A DNA stretch of 27,519 nucleotides from a virus. Within the stretch, counting starts at the first letter, position 1, and each line of letters opens with the position of its first letter. The notes below the pieces were generated by a model. The model saw only the letters and a program-made list of their open reading frames with translations, had not been told where the DNA came from and did not search any database. This document shows, one piece after another, positions 1-8,666 of the stretch. A program made the translations under genes and the position numbers. The stretch spans positions 1 to 27,519 of IMG/VR virus record IMGVR_UViG_3300025889_000764; one strand, 5' to 3'.

Positions 1-498
1 CTACGAGAAACACTCACGATCTCGACAACCGCTTCGGACAGCACCTATTCACTAACGGGTGGTGGCGACAACGTAAAAGTTATGTCGGTTATCAACGATA
101 CTCAAAATTGTTTTATGGAGTATCAAACTAAAGATTGGTTTAACGATGCGCTTTACATTTCTAACGCAGTAGAAGGTGCGCCTAAGTACTTTACCTACAA
201 CGGTCTAGACAGTAACGGCGATACTCAGGTTTTAGTTGGCCCTACACCCGATGGCGTATACAGCCTTCGTTTTGATCTAACTAAACGACAAGCAGATCTA
301 ACGGCCAATACTGACTCACTGCTTATTCCTGCTCAACCTGTCATTCACTTAGCAGTAGCGTTACTTGCGCGTGAACGTGGTGAGACAGGCGGCACATCGA
401 CTGCGGAATACTTCCAGATTGCTAATCAGTATCTATCAGATGCCATAGCAATTGATGCGGCAAAGCACCCAGAAGAGATGGTATTTAGGACGGTTTGA
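1..498 (+). CDS. Head-tail adaptor / tail tubular protein A-like, 5' partial
   Basis: The reading frame is open from base 1 to the TGA at 496-498, giving 165 visible residues, and the N-terminus lies outside the window. The C-terminal part has the pattern I associate with T7 gp11 / P22 gp4-type connector proteins: a helix around PAQPVIHLAVALLARERGE, then Y-x2-A-x3-L-x-DAI-x-IDAA and a PEE ending. Such proteins form a ring between portal and tail nozzle. It is followed after one base by the nozzle-like gene, which fits. No start codon is visible here; the internal ATG at 82 is not the start because coding sequence continues upstream of it. The family call rests on pattern and context, not on a search. 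Confidence 0.6.
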   Translation, partial: LRETLTISTTASDSTYSLTGGGDNVKVMSVINDTQNCFMEYQTKDWFNDALYISNAVEGAPKYFTYNGLDSNGDTQVLVGPTPDGVYSLRFDLTKRQADLTANTDSLLIPAQPVIHLAVALLARERGETGGTSTAEYFQIANQYLSDAIAIDAAKHPEEMVFRTV

Positions 499-499
499 T

Positions 500-2023
500 A
501 TGGCTCAACAACTGCAAAGCATCAATCTTGTAGCTCCGGCCTTTAAGGGTGTTAACACCGAAGACTCGCCGTTAGCTCAAGATCCGTCTTTTGCTGAGAT
601 TGCAGATAACGCTGTAATCGACAAGCGAGGACGTATTGCCGCACGCAAGGGTCATAGTGTTATTACGACTAACAAGACTGTGCTTGGCAGTGCTTCTATT
701 CGATCTATCAAAGAGTTTAGGGATGACGGTGGCAACACCAAGATATTCTCTGTGGGTAACAATAAGATCATTAGCGGTACAACTACGTTAGTTGATGAAA
801 CGCCTGGTAGTTACACAATTACTGCTGACAACTGGAAGATGGTGACGTTTAACGACAAAATCTATTTTTTCCAGCGTGGCTATGAACCTCTTGTTTACGA
901 CAATGCCGGTGGTTCAGTAATTAAGTTAAGTACCGTGTCCGGTGCCGCCGGAGTAGCCAGTGCCATGTACGGCAACGAAGTTCTAGCGGCCTATGGTCGG
1001 CTCTGGACGGCTGACTTTAGCTCTAACAAATCTACTATCTACTGGTCTGATTTACTTATTGGGCATGACTGGTCTGGTGGTACTAGCGGCAATATTGATA
1101 TCTCAAAGGTATGGCCTGACGGCTATGACGAGATTGTTGCGCTGGCGGCACACAATGGATTGCTGATTATCTTTGGTAAGCACAGCATCATTGCGTACCA
1201 GGGAGCAGAGGCTCCTGCCACCATGTCAATCGCAGATACCGTAGCAGGTGTTGGCTGTGTTGACAGAGATACCGTGCAGTACACCGGCACAGACGTGTTG
1301 TTCTTGTCGCACACTGGACTAAAGAGCTTTGGCAGAACAATCCAAGAAAAGTCCATGCCGATTAGCAGTCTGTCTAACAACATTACGAAGGATATTATCG
1401 CCGCACTACAGAACGAAACAGAGTTCTTTAGGTCGGTATACAGCCCAGAAGAAGGTTTCTATTTGCTGACCTTTACAGGGCAAGACGTAACCTATTGTTT
1501 TGATGTGCGAGGCACGATAGAAAATGGCTCATATCGTGTAACGCGCTGGCCTTCTACAGGCTTTACGGCATATACCCGACTGGAAAATGGCACATTGCAT
1601 GTAGGTACAACGGCAGGAATTAGCACATACACAGGGTATAGCGATAACGGATTTGGTTATCGATTTAAGTATTACAGCCCAAGCTTGACGTTTGGCGATA
1701 GTTCACGAATTAAGATCCTTAAAAAACTAAAGCCTACATTAGTTGGTGCTAACAACTCTGTGGTCTTTATGAAGTGGGCGTATGACTTTGACACTACATA
1801 CGCTACGGCAGAGTTTACGGTAGGTACGCAGATTACTGGGTTCTACGGTGAAAGCGAATACACAACAGTAGAATTCACAGGTGGTCAGCTAACCAATCAA
1901 CGTAGTTTGAACACCACAGGGTATGGAACAAGTGTTCAGGTAGGTCTGGAATCAGAAATTGATGGATCGCCCTTATCACTACAGGAAATTAACGTAATGG
2001 CTTTGATAGGTAAGCTACTTTAA
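500..2023 (+). CDS. Tail nozzle / tail tubular protein B-like (stabilization) protein
   Basis: This 507-residue protein starts at the ATG at 500, one base after the adaptor stop, with an AGGA-type ribosome site near 487. An upstream in-frame ATG at 452 would overlap the adaptor and add residues that do not look conserved, so I prefer 500. The N-terminus (NLVAPAFKGVNTEDSPLAQDPSFAEIADNAV...RGRIAARKG) is typical of the beta-propeller tail proteins of podoviruses (T7 gp12 / P22 gp10 type), and the rest is beta-rich with many G, T, Y and aromatic residues. It would continue the DNA channel below the adaptor. Length and position fit. The exact subfamily is uncertain. Confidence 0.6.
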   Translation: MAQQLQSINLVAPAFKGVNTEDSPLAQDPSFAEIADNAVIDKRGRIAARKGHSVITTNKTVLGSASIRSIKEFRDDGGNTKIFSVGNNKIISGTTTLVDETPGSYTITADNWKMVTFNDKIYFFQRGYEPLVYDNAGGSVIKLSTVSGAAGVASAMYGNEVLAAYGRLWTADFSSNKSTIYWSDLLIGHDWSGGTSGNIDISKVWPDGYDEIVALAAHNGLLIIFGKHSIIAYQGAEAPATMSIADTVAGVGCVDRDTVQYTGTDVLFLSHTGLKSFGRTIQEKSMPISSLSNNITKDIIAALQNETEFFRSVYSPEEGFYLLTFTGQDVTYCFDVRGTIENGSYRVTRWPSTGFTAYTRLENGTLHVGTTAGISTYTGYSDNGFGYRFKYYSPSLTFGDSSRIKILKKLKPTLVGANNSVVFMKWAYDFDTTYATAEFTVGTQITGFYGESEYTTVEFTGGQLTNQRSLNTTGYGTSVQVGLESEIDGSPLSLQEINVMALIGKLL

Positions 2024-2036
2024 TCGGGAGATAACA

Positions 2037-3611
2037 ATGATTTTTCCAACAGTACAAGCGCCTGCAACAACACAAGCAGATCCTAGCGCTCTTGGTCAAA
2101 TATTTGGCGGCTTGATGGGAGCCGGACAATCTATCTTGTCTTCTCCTGATGCGCTTATGGGCTTAGGTGGCGGCTTGCTAACCAAAGAAGCTTATGACCG
2201 CCTAAGTAATATTGGCGAGCAGGCTAAACGTGAGGCTATGGGCCTTGCAGAGCGCGGACAGATGGAGTCACAGTTCAAACCGTTTACGGTGACTACGCCT
2301 ACCGGCGCTATGTTTACTGCGCGTATGGGCGGTCAGCCTAGAATGCCTTCTGGTTTTGGCCAGCTAATGCCTAGAGAAACGTTTGGAGGGTTTGGCCCTG
2401 ACTTACAGCCATTAGGTCAGCCTTCAATGATGTTGCCTCCAATCGAAGGAGGAACTTCTCCTTTGATTAGCTCAGGCTTGCGACAACTTAAATCAAGAGG
2501 CGATCAGCTACTTGAGGATTTGCCGCAAATGATGCAAACAGATCCTGCCTTAAAAGCGCAATACGACAATTTTTTTCAAGACTCTTTAAAGTCTTACCAA
2601 GCAAGCCCAATAACACCTGAAGGTGGCGCAAGATATTCCGCAAGTAATGACGCAATGCAAAAATTAAAACGCTTGATAATGGATCAAGAGCGGCTTGGGA
2701 TTGCTCCAGGGGAAGTTCCCACGCCAGGCAGAGCAACTAGTTATATGCCTTTGCCGTTTATTGACACTATGCCTGTTGATCCAGGCCCAACAGAGCAAGA
2801 GATGCAAGCAGATCGCCAAAGATTTTTAGCAATGTCTCCACAACAACGTCAGCAATTTGAAGAATTAGGAGGTCTTTCTCCTTTACAGCAACCAGTTCGA
2901 CCTACTGCTGATGGCCTTCAGATTGGCATGGAGCTATCTCCTGAAGAGCGAGCATTACAGCAACAGTTAATTGGCGGTGCTGGCACATTCTTTGGCCAAG
3001 CCGCACAGCCTACCGTAGATCGTGAGCAGGCCATATTTGAGCGTATGCGGGCCGCACAGCGTCCTGAAGAAGAACGGCAACGCCTTGCACTGGAACAGCG
3101 TTTAGCGGCTCAGGGGCGATTAGGTGCGTCCTCAGCGGCATACGGTGGTGCTACACCAGAGTTACTAGCGTTGAGTGCGGCAGAGCGCGAAGCTCGTGAT
3201 CGGTCTATGCTGACTGCAATGCAACAGGCGCAAGCAGAACAGGCACAACAAGCGGCCTTGGGTGGTCAGTTCTTGGGTGCTGGTTACTTGCCACAGCAAC
3301 AACTAATTGAAGCTACTCGACCAGGCTTGATTCAGCAAGAGCTTGCACAGCAGGCACAGCAGTTTGGTACAGGACTCTTTGGTGAGACTGCACTGTCTGG
3401 TATCGAAGCACAGCTACTGCAAGAACAGGCACGAGCTAACCTACTGGGCGGGATCGGTAGTAACCTAATTACTGGTCTTATGAACCAACAACGTGCCGCC
3501 GCCGCACAACCTTCGGGTGGTGGTAGCTCAGGATTAGGTGGCTTGTTTGGTGATATCGTTGATGACCTTGGTACTGTAGGCTCGGGCATCAAAAGACTTT
3601 TTAATTTCTAA
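2037..3611 (+). CDS. Internal virion / ejection-type protein, Gln/Ala-rich
   Basis: The protein is 524 residues, with a GGGAG ribosome site before the ATG at 2037. It opens with a glycine-rich hydrophobic stretch (about residues 20-50: GQIFGGLMGAGQSIL, LMGLGGGLLTKEAYDRL). A Pro/Gly-rich middle follows, then a long Gln/Ala/Glu-rich helical part (about 300-490) with many QQ and AQ pairs. The end is a Gly/Ser linker and a short amphipathic tail (FGDIVDDLGTVGSGIKRLFNF). Position just after the nozzle gene and before two more large non-enzymatic proteins suggests a DNA-ejection or internal core protein, as in T7 gp14 or P22 gp7/16/20. No catalytic motif is visible. The stretch about 2470-2870 is more AT-rich than its flanks. 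Confidence 0.5.
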   Translation: MIFPTVQAPATTQADPSALGQIFGGLMGAGQSILSSPDALMGLGGGLLTKEAYDRLSNIGEQAKREAMGLAERGQMESQFKPFTVTTPTGAMFTARMGGQPRMPSGFGQLMPRETFGGFGPDLQPLGQPSMMLPPIEGGTSPLISSGLRQLKSRGDQLLEDLPQMMQTDPALKAQYDNFFQDSLKSYQASPITPEGGARYSASNDAMQKLKRLIMDQERLGIAPGEVPTPGRATSYMPLPFIDTMPVDPGPTEQEMQADRQRFLAMSPQQRQQFEELGGLSPLQQPVRPTADGLQIGMELSPEERALQQQLIGGAGTFFGQAAQPTVDREQAIFERMRAAQRPEEERQRLALEQRLAAQGRLGASSAAYGGATPELLALSAAEREARDRSMLTAMQQAQAEQAQQAALGGQFLGAGYLPQQQLIEATRPGLIQQELAQQAQQFGTGLFGETALSGIEAQLLQEQARANLLGGIGSNLITGLMNQQRAAAAQPSGGGSSGLGGLFGDIVDDLGTVGSGIKRLFNF

Positions 3612-3622
3612 GGGGCTTAACC

Positions 3623-4918
3623 ATGGCTAAGTTTTCACAACAGTTTTTACGAGCAATGACACAGCCTGCATACCAAGAAGGCTTGTTTACTGCCGCCCGT
3701 GAGCTAGGCGAAATGCCAGGGCGAATGAGACAGCAAGCAGATATTGAAAGAAAAAAGCAGAGTCTTGCTGGAATGCTAAAAGGCGCAACGCCAGGAACTG
3801 CCGAATATACTTCAATACTTGCTGATTATTATTCAGAAGTAGAGAAAGATCCAGAAAAGGCAAACACACTGGGTGCGCTTGCTAGACAACAAGCTGAAGC
3901 TCAAGCGAGTCAAATTAGCGGAGAAAGAACACTCACAAACTTGAGAGCGGCGGCTAGAGTAAAAGCATCTAAAAGCCCTAAATCAGAACAATTACTGCCA
4001 TTAATAAATAGCATGGGCATCTCTCAGCTTCAGGATTACTTAAAGCCAACTACGCCTGCTGAATACACGCTTAGTCCTGGCCAGGCTAGGATGCGTGGTA
4101 GTGAACAGATAGCCAGTCTTGGCCCTAAAATTGAGTATGTAACAGACGATATTTTGAATACTAAAACGGGCAACATAGAGAGCATTCGTTTTGGATTTCA
4201 AGACGGGAAACAAGTAAGTAAAGAAGTTTTAGGGATTGTTCCCTCTAGAGATGGCTCTGGCGGAATTGGTGGCGCTGGTGGCCCAGGATCAAAAGAAAGG
4301 TTATTGAATCTTGAGGCGTTAGCCAGGCAAAGAAAAATACCCGTAGACTATGATAGCGTTGAAAGTCTTGAAGCATTGCAAAGATTGGCGGGATCTGTGT
4401 TAGATGATGCCTCATTAGCAAATAGCTTTAACTCTTTAATTGACAGAGTAAGGGCTAAGACTCCTGGATTAACAGAATCTCTTACTGTCATGAGAAGCAT
4501 TAATCCAAACATGGCTTCGGCTGAGGCAGACCTTGATACAGCTAGAAAGTTTTTGTCATTAGATAGATTGACGGCAGATAATGTTGCTGGACTGGTTCCT
4601 CTTATTGAAAGGGTTGTTACTTCTGCTTACCCAAATGATATTAAGGCACAGCAAGAGCTTAATAGATTTAGGGGTAGCAAGGACATTATTAGAAGAATTT
4701 CTGATGCGGTAACAATGGCCGTAAGTGGCACTCTGACAGATGACACCTTCCGTGAGTATCGCCAAATTATGGCTGGCGTTCAAGAGCTTGCAAGTAAACA
4801 AATTGTTAATGAGGCAATAAACACTTACTCGATTTCAGATAGCGACCGAGAAAAAAATGCGGCTCTGAACGTTATAAAAATGTATGGCGGAAAGGTTCCA
4901 GCAAGAATCGTCCCTTAG
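3623..4918 (+). CDS. Putative internal virion / ejection protein
   Basis: I do not recognise the family of this 431-residue protein. It is mainly helical and charged: the N-terminus has FSQQFLRAMTQPAYQEGLFTAARELG followed by a basic helix (RMRQQADIERKKQSL), there is a Gly-rich spacer near residue 213-222, and the C-terminal half is predicted helical with no hydrophobic membrane span. It lies 11 bases after the previous gene and 14 before the next, in one operon, so a structural or ejected role is inferred from position. Codon choice is AT-ending and uses AGA/AGG for many arginines, unlike the capsid gene. Confidence 0.45.
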   Translation: MAKFSQQFLRAMTQPAYQEGLFTAARELGEMPGRMRQQADIERKKQSLAGMLKGATPGTAEYTSILADYYSEVEKDPEKANTLGALARQQAEAQASQISGERTLTNLRAAARVKASKSPKSEQLLPLINSMGISQLQDYLKPTTPAEYTLSPGQARMRGSEQIASLGPKIEYVTDDILNTKTGNIESIRFGFQDGKQVSKEVLGIVPSRDGSGGIGGAGGPGSKERLLNLEALARQRKIPVDYDSVESLEALQRLAGSVLDDASLANSFNSLIDRVRAKTPGLTESLTVMRSINPNMASAEADLDTARKFLSLDRLTADNVAGLVPLIERVVTSAYPNDIKAQQELNRFRGSKDIIRRISDAVTMAVSGTLTDDTFREYRQIMAGVQELASKQIVNEAINTYSISDSDREKNAALNVIKMYGGKVPARIVP

Positions 4919-4932
4919 TAAGGTAAAAGATT

Positions 4933-7674
4933 ATGAGTACCAAAGTAAGCAGGGTAGAACTGGCAAATGGTGAGGTTATTTCTGTTGAGCATCCAGTTGA
5001 GTGGCCTGAAGAGGTTGTGCTTGCTTGGGCTGTTAATAACCAAGATCAAAGCAAAAGAACTTCTCAGCAAACAGAGATTGGGCCGGCCAATAAAGACGAT
5101 GATGTAACAGTTGGAGACCTAGTTAAACTTGGCTTTATGAGGGTTGGCTATCAGTTTGTTCCTGATGTGTTTTTGTTGGGGCCAGAAAAGTGGCGAGAGA
5201 CCATGACTCAAGAGGATGGCTTTCAACAGATTGAGGCCATAACAGAGGCAGAAGCCAGGAAGAAAGCCGGAGTTCCTGTTGATGAAGAGCTTACATTTTT
5301 GCAAGAACTTGCAACCCTGCCAGGAGACCCCTTAAGTTATGTTGGCGTTTCCGCCCCAGTTAAACTTGCCGGAAAAATTCCAAAGACAAATCTTTTTGAT
5401 TTCTTTAAAACCTTAACTCCTTCGCTTGCTTCTGGTGGTGCGGGTGTTGGCGGCGCAATGGTGGGACAAGAGCTAGGAGAGCAATATGATCTTGGTCAAA
5501 CAGGAACTGCGCTACTTAGCACAAGCCTTGCCCTTGCTGGTGGCGTTAGCGCTGGAGCCGTTACAACTCCATTGGTTGAAACTGGATTTAAAATTGGTAG
5601 TGACACTAAAAAACTTTTTCTTGGTGAGTCAAGCATCCTTGGCTCTGGGTCTGAGGCTATGGCAAATAGCCAAGTCAGAGCTGAAATAAATAGGATCGCA
5701 GAAACAACAAGACCTGAAGAAGTGGCGAGAGCGGTTGAAAATCTTGCTGAACTTAAGCAGGAAATACCTGGACTTCAGGTCGATGGAATCATAGCCACCA
5801 TGGCTGACAACCCAGTAGCTAGAGATTGGGTTCGAAAAACAGTTCAAGGGAATAAAGGCTTCCAAAAAGAAATGGAAGAAATACTTATTTCTGATTCTCA
5901 AAAGCTGGCGGATGAAGCAGACAAGTTATCAGGAAAACTAACGGGAAGAACCTCAGCCGACCCAGAGGATTACAGTGTTGTTAGGGCGCAAATGGAAACG
6001 GTGCTACGGAAGTCTTATAAAGATCGTGAATCCGCGTCCATAAATCTATTAGAAAAACAAACAAAAGAAATAGAAGATGCAATGGTAGATCTTTCTACAA
6101 GGATTTCTTTAGATTCAGACCTTGATAGCGTTGCCATAGGTCGAGCGGCAAACAAGCTATCAGAAAAGCGAGAGGCGATAATAAGAGGTGAGGCCGACAA
6201 GCTTTATGACTCTGCAAAAGTTGTTGCCAGCAGAGTTACCTTGAAACCCGAGTTGGTTCAAGACGTTTACAGTCAGTTTAGAAACGTCAGATTAGATGAT
6301 GTTTTTGGCCCAAACAGCAGAGTTGCCGCTCAACTAGAAGCAAGATGGATGCCTAAAGAAGCTGATGGAAAAGTTGTAATCCCAAAAGCAACAGGCGCAG
6401 ATGTTATTTCTTTAAAGAAAGCAGTCAACACAGAGATAGGATCTTTAAGCAGGAGGGCTAGAACTCCAGAGGTTGATCAAAGAATAGAGCGACTCTATAA
6501 AACCAAAGGCATCGTTAATTCCATGCTAAAGAAGATGAAAGAAACAGAACCTGAGTTCGTATCGACCTTATCAAAGGCTGACAAATTTTATTATGAACAG
6601 CTTGGCCTGCCAATGAGAGCTGAAGGCATGAAAAACTTCACCTCAAAACGATTTGATGCCGAAGCGGCCACAACCTTAATGGATTATGAGAAAGCCAAAG
6701 ACTATGTAAGTTTTGTTGGTGCTGAAGGGGTGGCTGTTGTTAGGCATGCTATACGACTAAAGGCTGAAAAGGCTCGGGTTATCGGGGATGATGGAAACAT
6801 CCAGCAAGCACAGCTAGATCGGTTTATCAGACAAAACAAAAGGCTTATACGCGACTTTGATATGGAGAAGGAGTTCACCGACGTATCGAGCAAACTAAGA
6901 ACAATCAGAAACACTCAAGCAAGACATCAAGAAGCGTATAACGAGCGCTCCAAAGAACTGTCTAATAGTTTCTTTAAGAGTATAGAAAACAACAACCTTG
7001 ATACTGTTGTTAAGAAAATGAAAACAAGCCCTGGCGAAAGAAAGCGGTACATGGCGGAGATATCCAAGCTTGGTGCAAAAGAGCGAGACATCGTTCTCTC
7101 CGGATTAAGGCAGGAGTTCTTGTCTCAGGGCATTACAGTCAAAGGCTCTATGCAACAGTACATAAATGCAAACGCTGAAGCCGTAAAAGATATCTTTGGC
7201 TCTGAATACGTCAAGAATATAAACAAGTTGGCATCTTTAAGAGACCTAATGGAAAGCGTTAGCAAGACAATGAAAGACTCAATGGGGTCAGTTCCCGTTA
7301 TAGATAGCGTTCAGGATCTAACTGGTGTTAGCACCTCTGAGTACATAGGAACTTTTAGAAACCAAATTCTTTCTCCAGAGCGAAAGGTAATTAACCTAGT
7401 CTCGAAGTCGGTCATTGTGAAAGGGCGAGAAAAGTTCTACACAAAGTCTGCTGAGATACTTAAAGATCCAGATGTGGTTGCTAGGCTTGCCAACCCGCCT
7501 AAAGACGATATGCTGAAGTTTGTTAAACAGAAAGGCGCAGGCTCCGTTGATTATATTAGAGACATCGGCGCGTTCTACACAAACGCTTTGAGAGGTAGCC
7601 TTACCATGTCAACAGCGCGAGCTGTTTATGCGGCGCAAGATATACAGCCAACTCCAGAGCAAGAGCCTCGTTAA
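4933..7674 (+). CDS. Large internal virion / ejection protein
   Basis: At 913 residues this is the second-largest protein in the window. It starts at an ATG with an AAGGT ribosome site. Residues about 1-35 form a short domain (STKVSRVELANGEVISVEHPVEWPEE). Residues about 160-215 are a Gly/Ala-rich, weakly hydrophobic segment (GGAGVGGAMVGQELG ... GTALLSTSLALAGGVSAGAV) that could insert in membranes. The rest is long, charged and helical with coiled-coil character. I see no lysozyme or transglycosylase catalytic motif. Size, helical nature and position as last gene of the tail block match podovirus ejection proteins (compare T7 gp16 by position only). Its stop shares the TTAA at 7671-7674 with the convergent NinG-like gene. 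Arginine is often AGA/AGG. Confidence 0.5.
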   Translation: MSTKVSRVELANGEVISVEHPVEWPEEVVLAWAVNNQDQSKRTSQQTEIGPANKDDDVTVGDLVKLGFMRVGYQFVPDVFLLGPEKWRETMTQEDGFQQIEAITEAEARKKAGVPVDEELTFLQELATLPGDPLSYVGVSAPVKLAGKIPKTNLFDFFKTLTPSLASGGAGVGGAMVGQELGEQYDLGQTGTALLSTSLALAGGVSAGAVTTPLVETGFKIGSDTKKLFLGESSILGSGSEAMANSQVRAEINRIAETTRPEEVARAVENLAELKQEIPGLQVDGIIATMADNPVARDWVRKTVQGNKGFQKEMEEILISDSQKLADEADKLSGKLTGRTSADPEDYSVVRAQMETVLRKSYKDRESASINLLEKQTKEIEDAMVDLSTRISLDSDLDSVAIGRAANKLSEKREAIIRGEADKLYDSAKVVASRVTLKPELVQDVYSQFRNVRLDDVFGPNSRVAAQLEARWMPKEADGKVVIPKATGADVISLKKAVNTEIGSLSRRARTPEVDQRIERLYKTKGIVNSMLKKMKETEPEFVSTLSKADKFYYEQLGLPMRAEGMKNFTSKRFDAEAATTLMDYEKAKDYVSFVGAEGVAVVRHAIRLKAEKARVIGDDGNIQQAQLDRFIRQNKRLIRDFDMEKEFTDVSSKLRTIRNTQARHQEAYNERSKELSNSFFKSIENNNLDTVVKKMKTSPGERKRYMAEISKLGAKERDIVLSGLRQEFLSQGITVKGSMQQYINANAEAVKDIFGSEYVKNINKLASLRDLMESVSKTMKDSMGSVPVIDSVQDLTGVSTSEYIGTFRNQILSPERKVINLVSKSVIVKGREKFYTKSAEILKDPDVVARLANPPKDDMLKFVKQKGAGSVDYIRDIGAFYTNALRGSLTMSTARAVYAAQDIQPTPEQEPR

Positions 7675-8096
7675 TCCCAACTAACAAACTCTAACCACCC
7701 TGCTACCCCTGAGGCTCGTTCGTTCTCCATACGTGCGGCCTCAGTTTTATAGTGTTTAGCGATTAGCTTCTGTTCTTTGTTCATCCTCTTACCGAGGTTG
7801 ATGTCCTCTGCCTTTTCCCTAATCAACCCCAGGGCACCTTCGCCGTAGGTATCGATGTAGTGACGGACAAAGTAATCAGGGTTGCTACCGTACTTCTGGT
7901 GACAGCCGTAGCAGTGAGCGAAGGCATTCATTGCATCGTACCGTATGCCCTTCTTTGACCGGCTGAAGTAGTGGGAGCAGTGCAATCCCGTACTGTTTGA
8001 CTCGTACTGTGCGCCACACCCCTGGCACTTGAATTCATTGCGTAGCCTGACGCACCTACTGAACCAATGATCTGCCGCTGTTCTTTTTAACTTCAC
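7671..8096 (-). CDS. NinG/Rap-like recombination endonuclease (zinc, HNH-type)
   Basis: The 141-residue protein starts at a GTG (8096-8094), which overlaps the TGA of the upstream gene as GTGA, a translational-coupling arrangement. Near residues 24-75 it has CQGCGAQYES, then HCSHYFSRSKKGIRYD, then N-x-FAHCYGCHQKYGSNPDYF. This C-x2-C / H-x2-H / C-x2-C layout with the RYD..N motif is that of lambda NinG (Rap), which processes recombination intermediates. The C-terminus is a charged helix. It sits directly behind a NinB-like gene, as in lambdoid nin regions. The family assignment is by motif and neighbour. Confidence 0.75.
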   Translation of the reverse strand: MKLKRTAADHWFSRCVRLRNEFKCQGCGAQYESNSTGLHCSHYFSRSKKGIRYDAMNAFAHCYGCHQKYGSNPDYFVRHYIDTYGEGALGLIREKAEDINLGKRMNKEQKLIAKHYKTEAARMENERASGVAGWLEFVSWD

Positions 8097-8518
8097 TTCA
8101 ATTCATCCTTTAGTTGTTGAGGGAATGGTACATAGACCTGTTTGTTCTCTGAGAGCCACCTAATTAGCACCTCAGCGGCCTCTGATAGTTCAGCAGGGGT
8201 AAGCTTGGTGGTGGTCTCTTTGTTGAACATGGCCTTTGCAGTGGGCTTGTAGAGCATCTCTTTTACCAGCACCTCAGTAAACGGTATCTCAAAGTTATCA
8301 CTGAATGGATGTCGTACCCAGTAGCCAGCATCATTTAGCTCGATAGCTATCTGCCTGAACCACAAGTGCATGGCGTTGTTCTGCCGGTCACTGCGCGTGG
8401 TGTCCTTGATCGAGTACATGATGTGCTTGCCATCCTCGTACTGCTTTTGCACGAAGCTAATAAAGAACTTCAGTTTGTTTTTGTTATCGACTATCCAGCG
8501 ATGTGCAGGGTCTGTCAT
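8093..8518 (-). CDS. NinB-like recombination protein
   Basis: The 141-residue protein starts at the ATG at 8518, supported by GGAG five bases upstream. The frame is open further upstream through the 9-bp repeats (giving KLG repeats), but that extension has no good ribosome site and reflects the repeat. Visible features are TTRSDRQNNAMHLWFRQIA (about residues 39-57) and VKEMLYKPTAKAMFNKETTTKLTPAELSEAAEVLIRWLSE, followed by VYVPFPQQ. This matches the D-x-QN-A-MH / STT-L / PFP style of NinB (lambda Orf) proteins, which bind single-stranded DNA and SSB and help recombination loading. It overlaps the NinG-like gene by four bases, and the two are probably co-transcribed with the helicase. Confidence 0.65.
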   Translation of the reverse strand: MTDPAHRWIVDNKNKLKFFISFVQKQYEDGKHIMYSIKDTTRSDRQNNAMHLWFRQIAIELNDAGYWVRHPFSDNFEIPFTEVLVKEMLYKPTAKAMFNKETTTKLTPAELSEAAEVLIRWLSENKQVYVPFPQQLKDELK

Positions 8519-8661
8519 ATTATCTCCATTCAGTTTACCCAGTTTACCCAGTTTCCCCAGTTTACCCGTAATCCCCCAGTTTAAACCCCCCACTTATCGG
8601 ACAACCCGCCCCCTACAGAAGGGGATTAGAGGGATTCTGGGGATTCTGGGGATTCTGGGGA
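8519..8661 (+). other. Candidate replication origin: intergenic segment with opposed 9-bp repeat arrays
   Basis: These 143 bases lie between the helicase gene and the NinB-like gene, both on the minus strand. They hold two arrays of 9-bp repeats (listed separately), separated by a core containing the palindrome GTTTAAAC at 8579-8586. Both arrays have G-runs every nine bases, on opposite strands. Iterons beside the replication gene are typical of lambda-like origins; here the location beside a RepA-like helicase is the main support. No experiment or skew analysis was possible, so origin function is inferred. Confidence 0.4.
8531..8566 (-). repeat. 9-bp tandem repeats, array A (CAGTTTACC on plus strand)
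   Basis: There are four units at 8531, 8540, 8549 and 8558: three are CAGTTTACC and one is CAGTTTCCC. A degenerate fifth unit CGTAATCCC is at 8567, and CAGTTTAAA at 8577 begins another. On the minus strand they give runs of three to five G separated by five to six bases, which satisfies the usual G-quadruplex pattern. Confidence 0.85.
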
Positions 8662-8666
8662 TTACA
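8622..8666 (+). repeat. 9-bp tandem repeats, array B (GGGATTCTG)
   Basis: There are five units at 8622, 8631, 8640, 8649 and 8658: GGGATTAGA, three perfect GGGATTCTG, and GGGATTACA. On the plus strand the G-runs of three to four are separated by five to six bases, a G-quadruplex-capable pattern. The last unit runs into the stop codon and final codon of the helicase gene. Confidence 0.85.
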
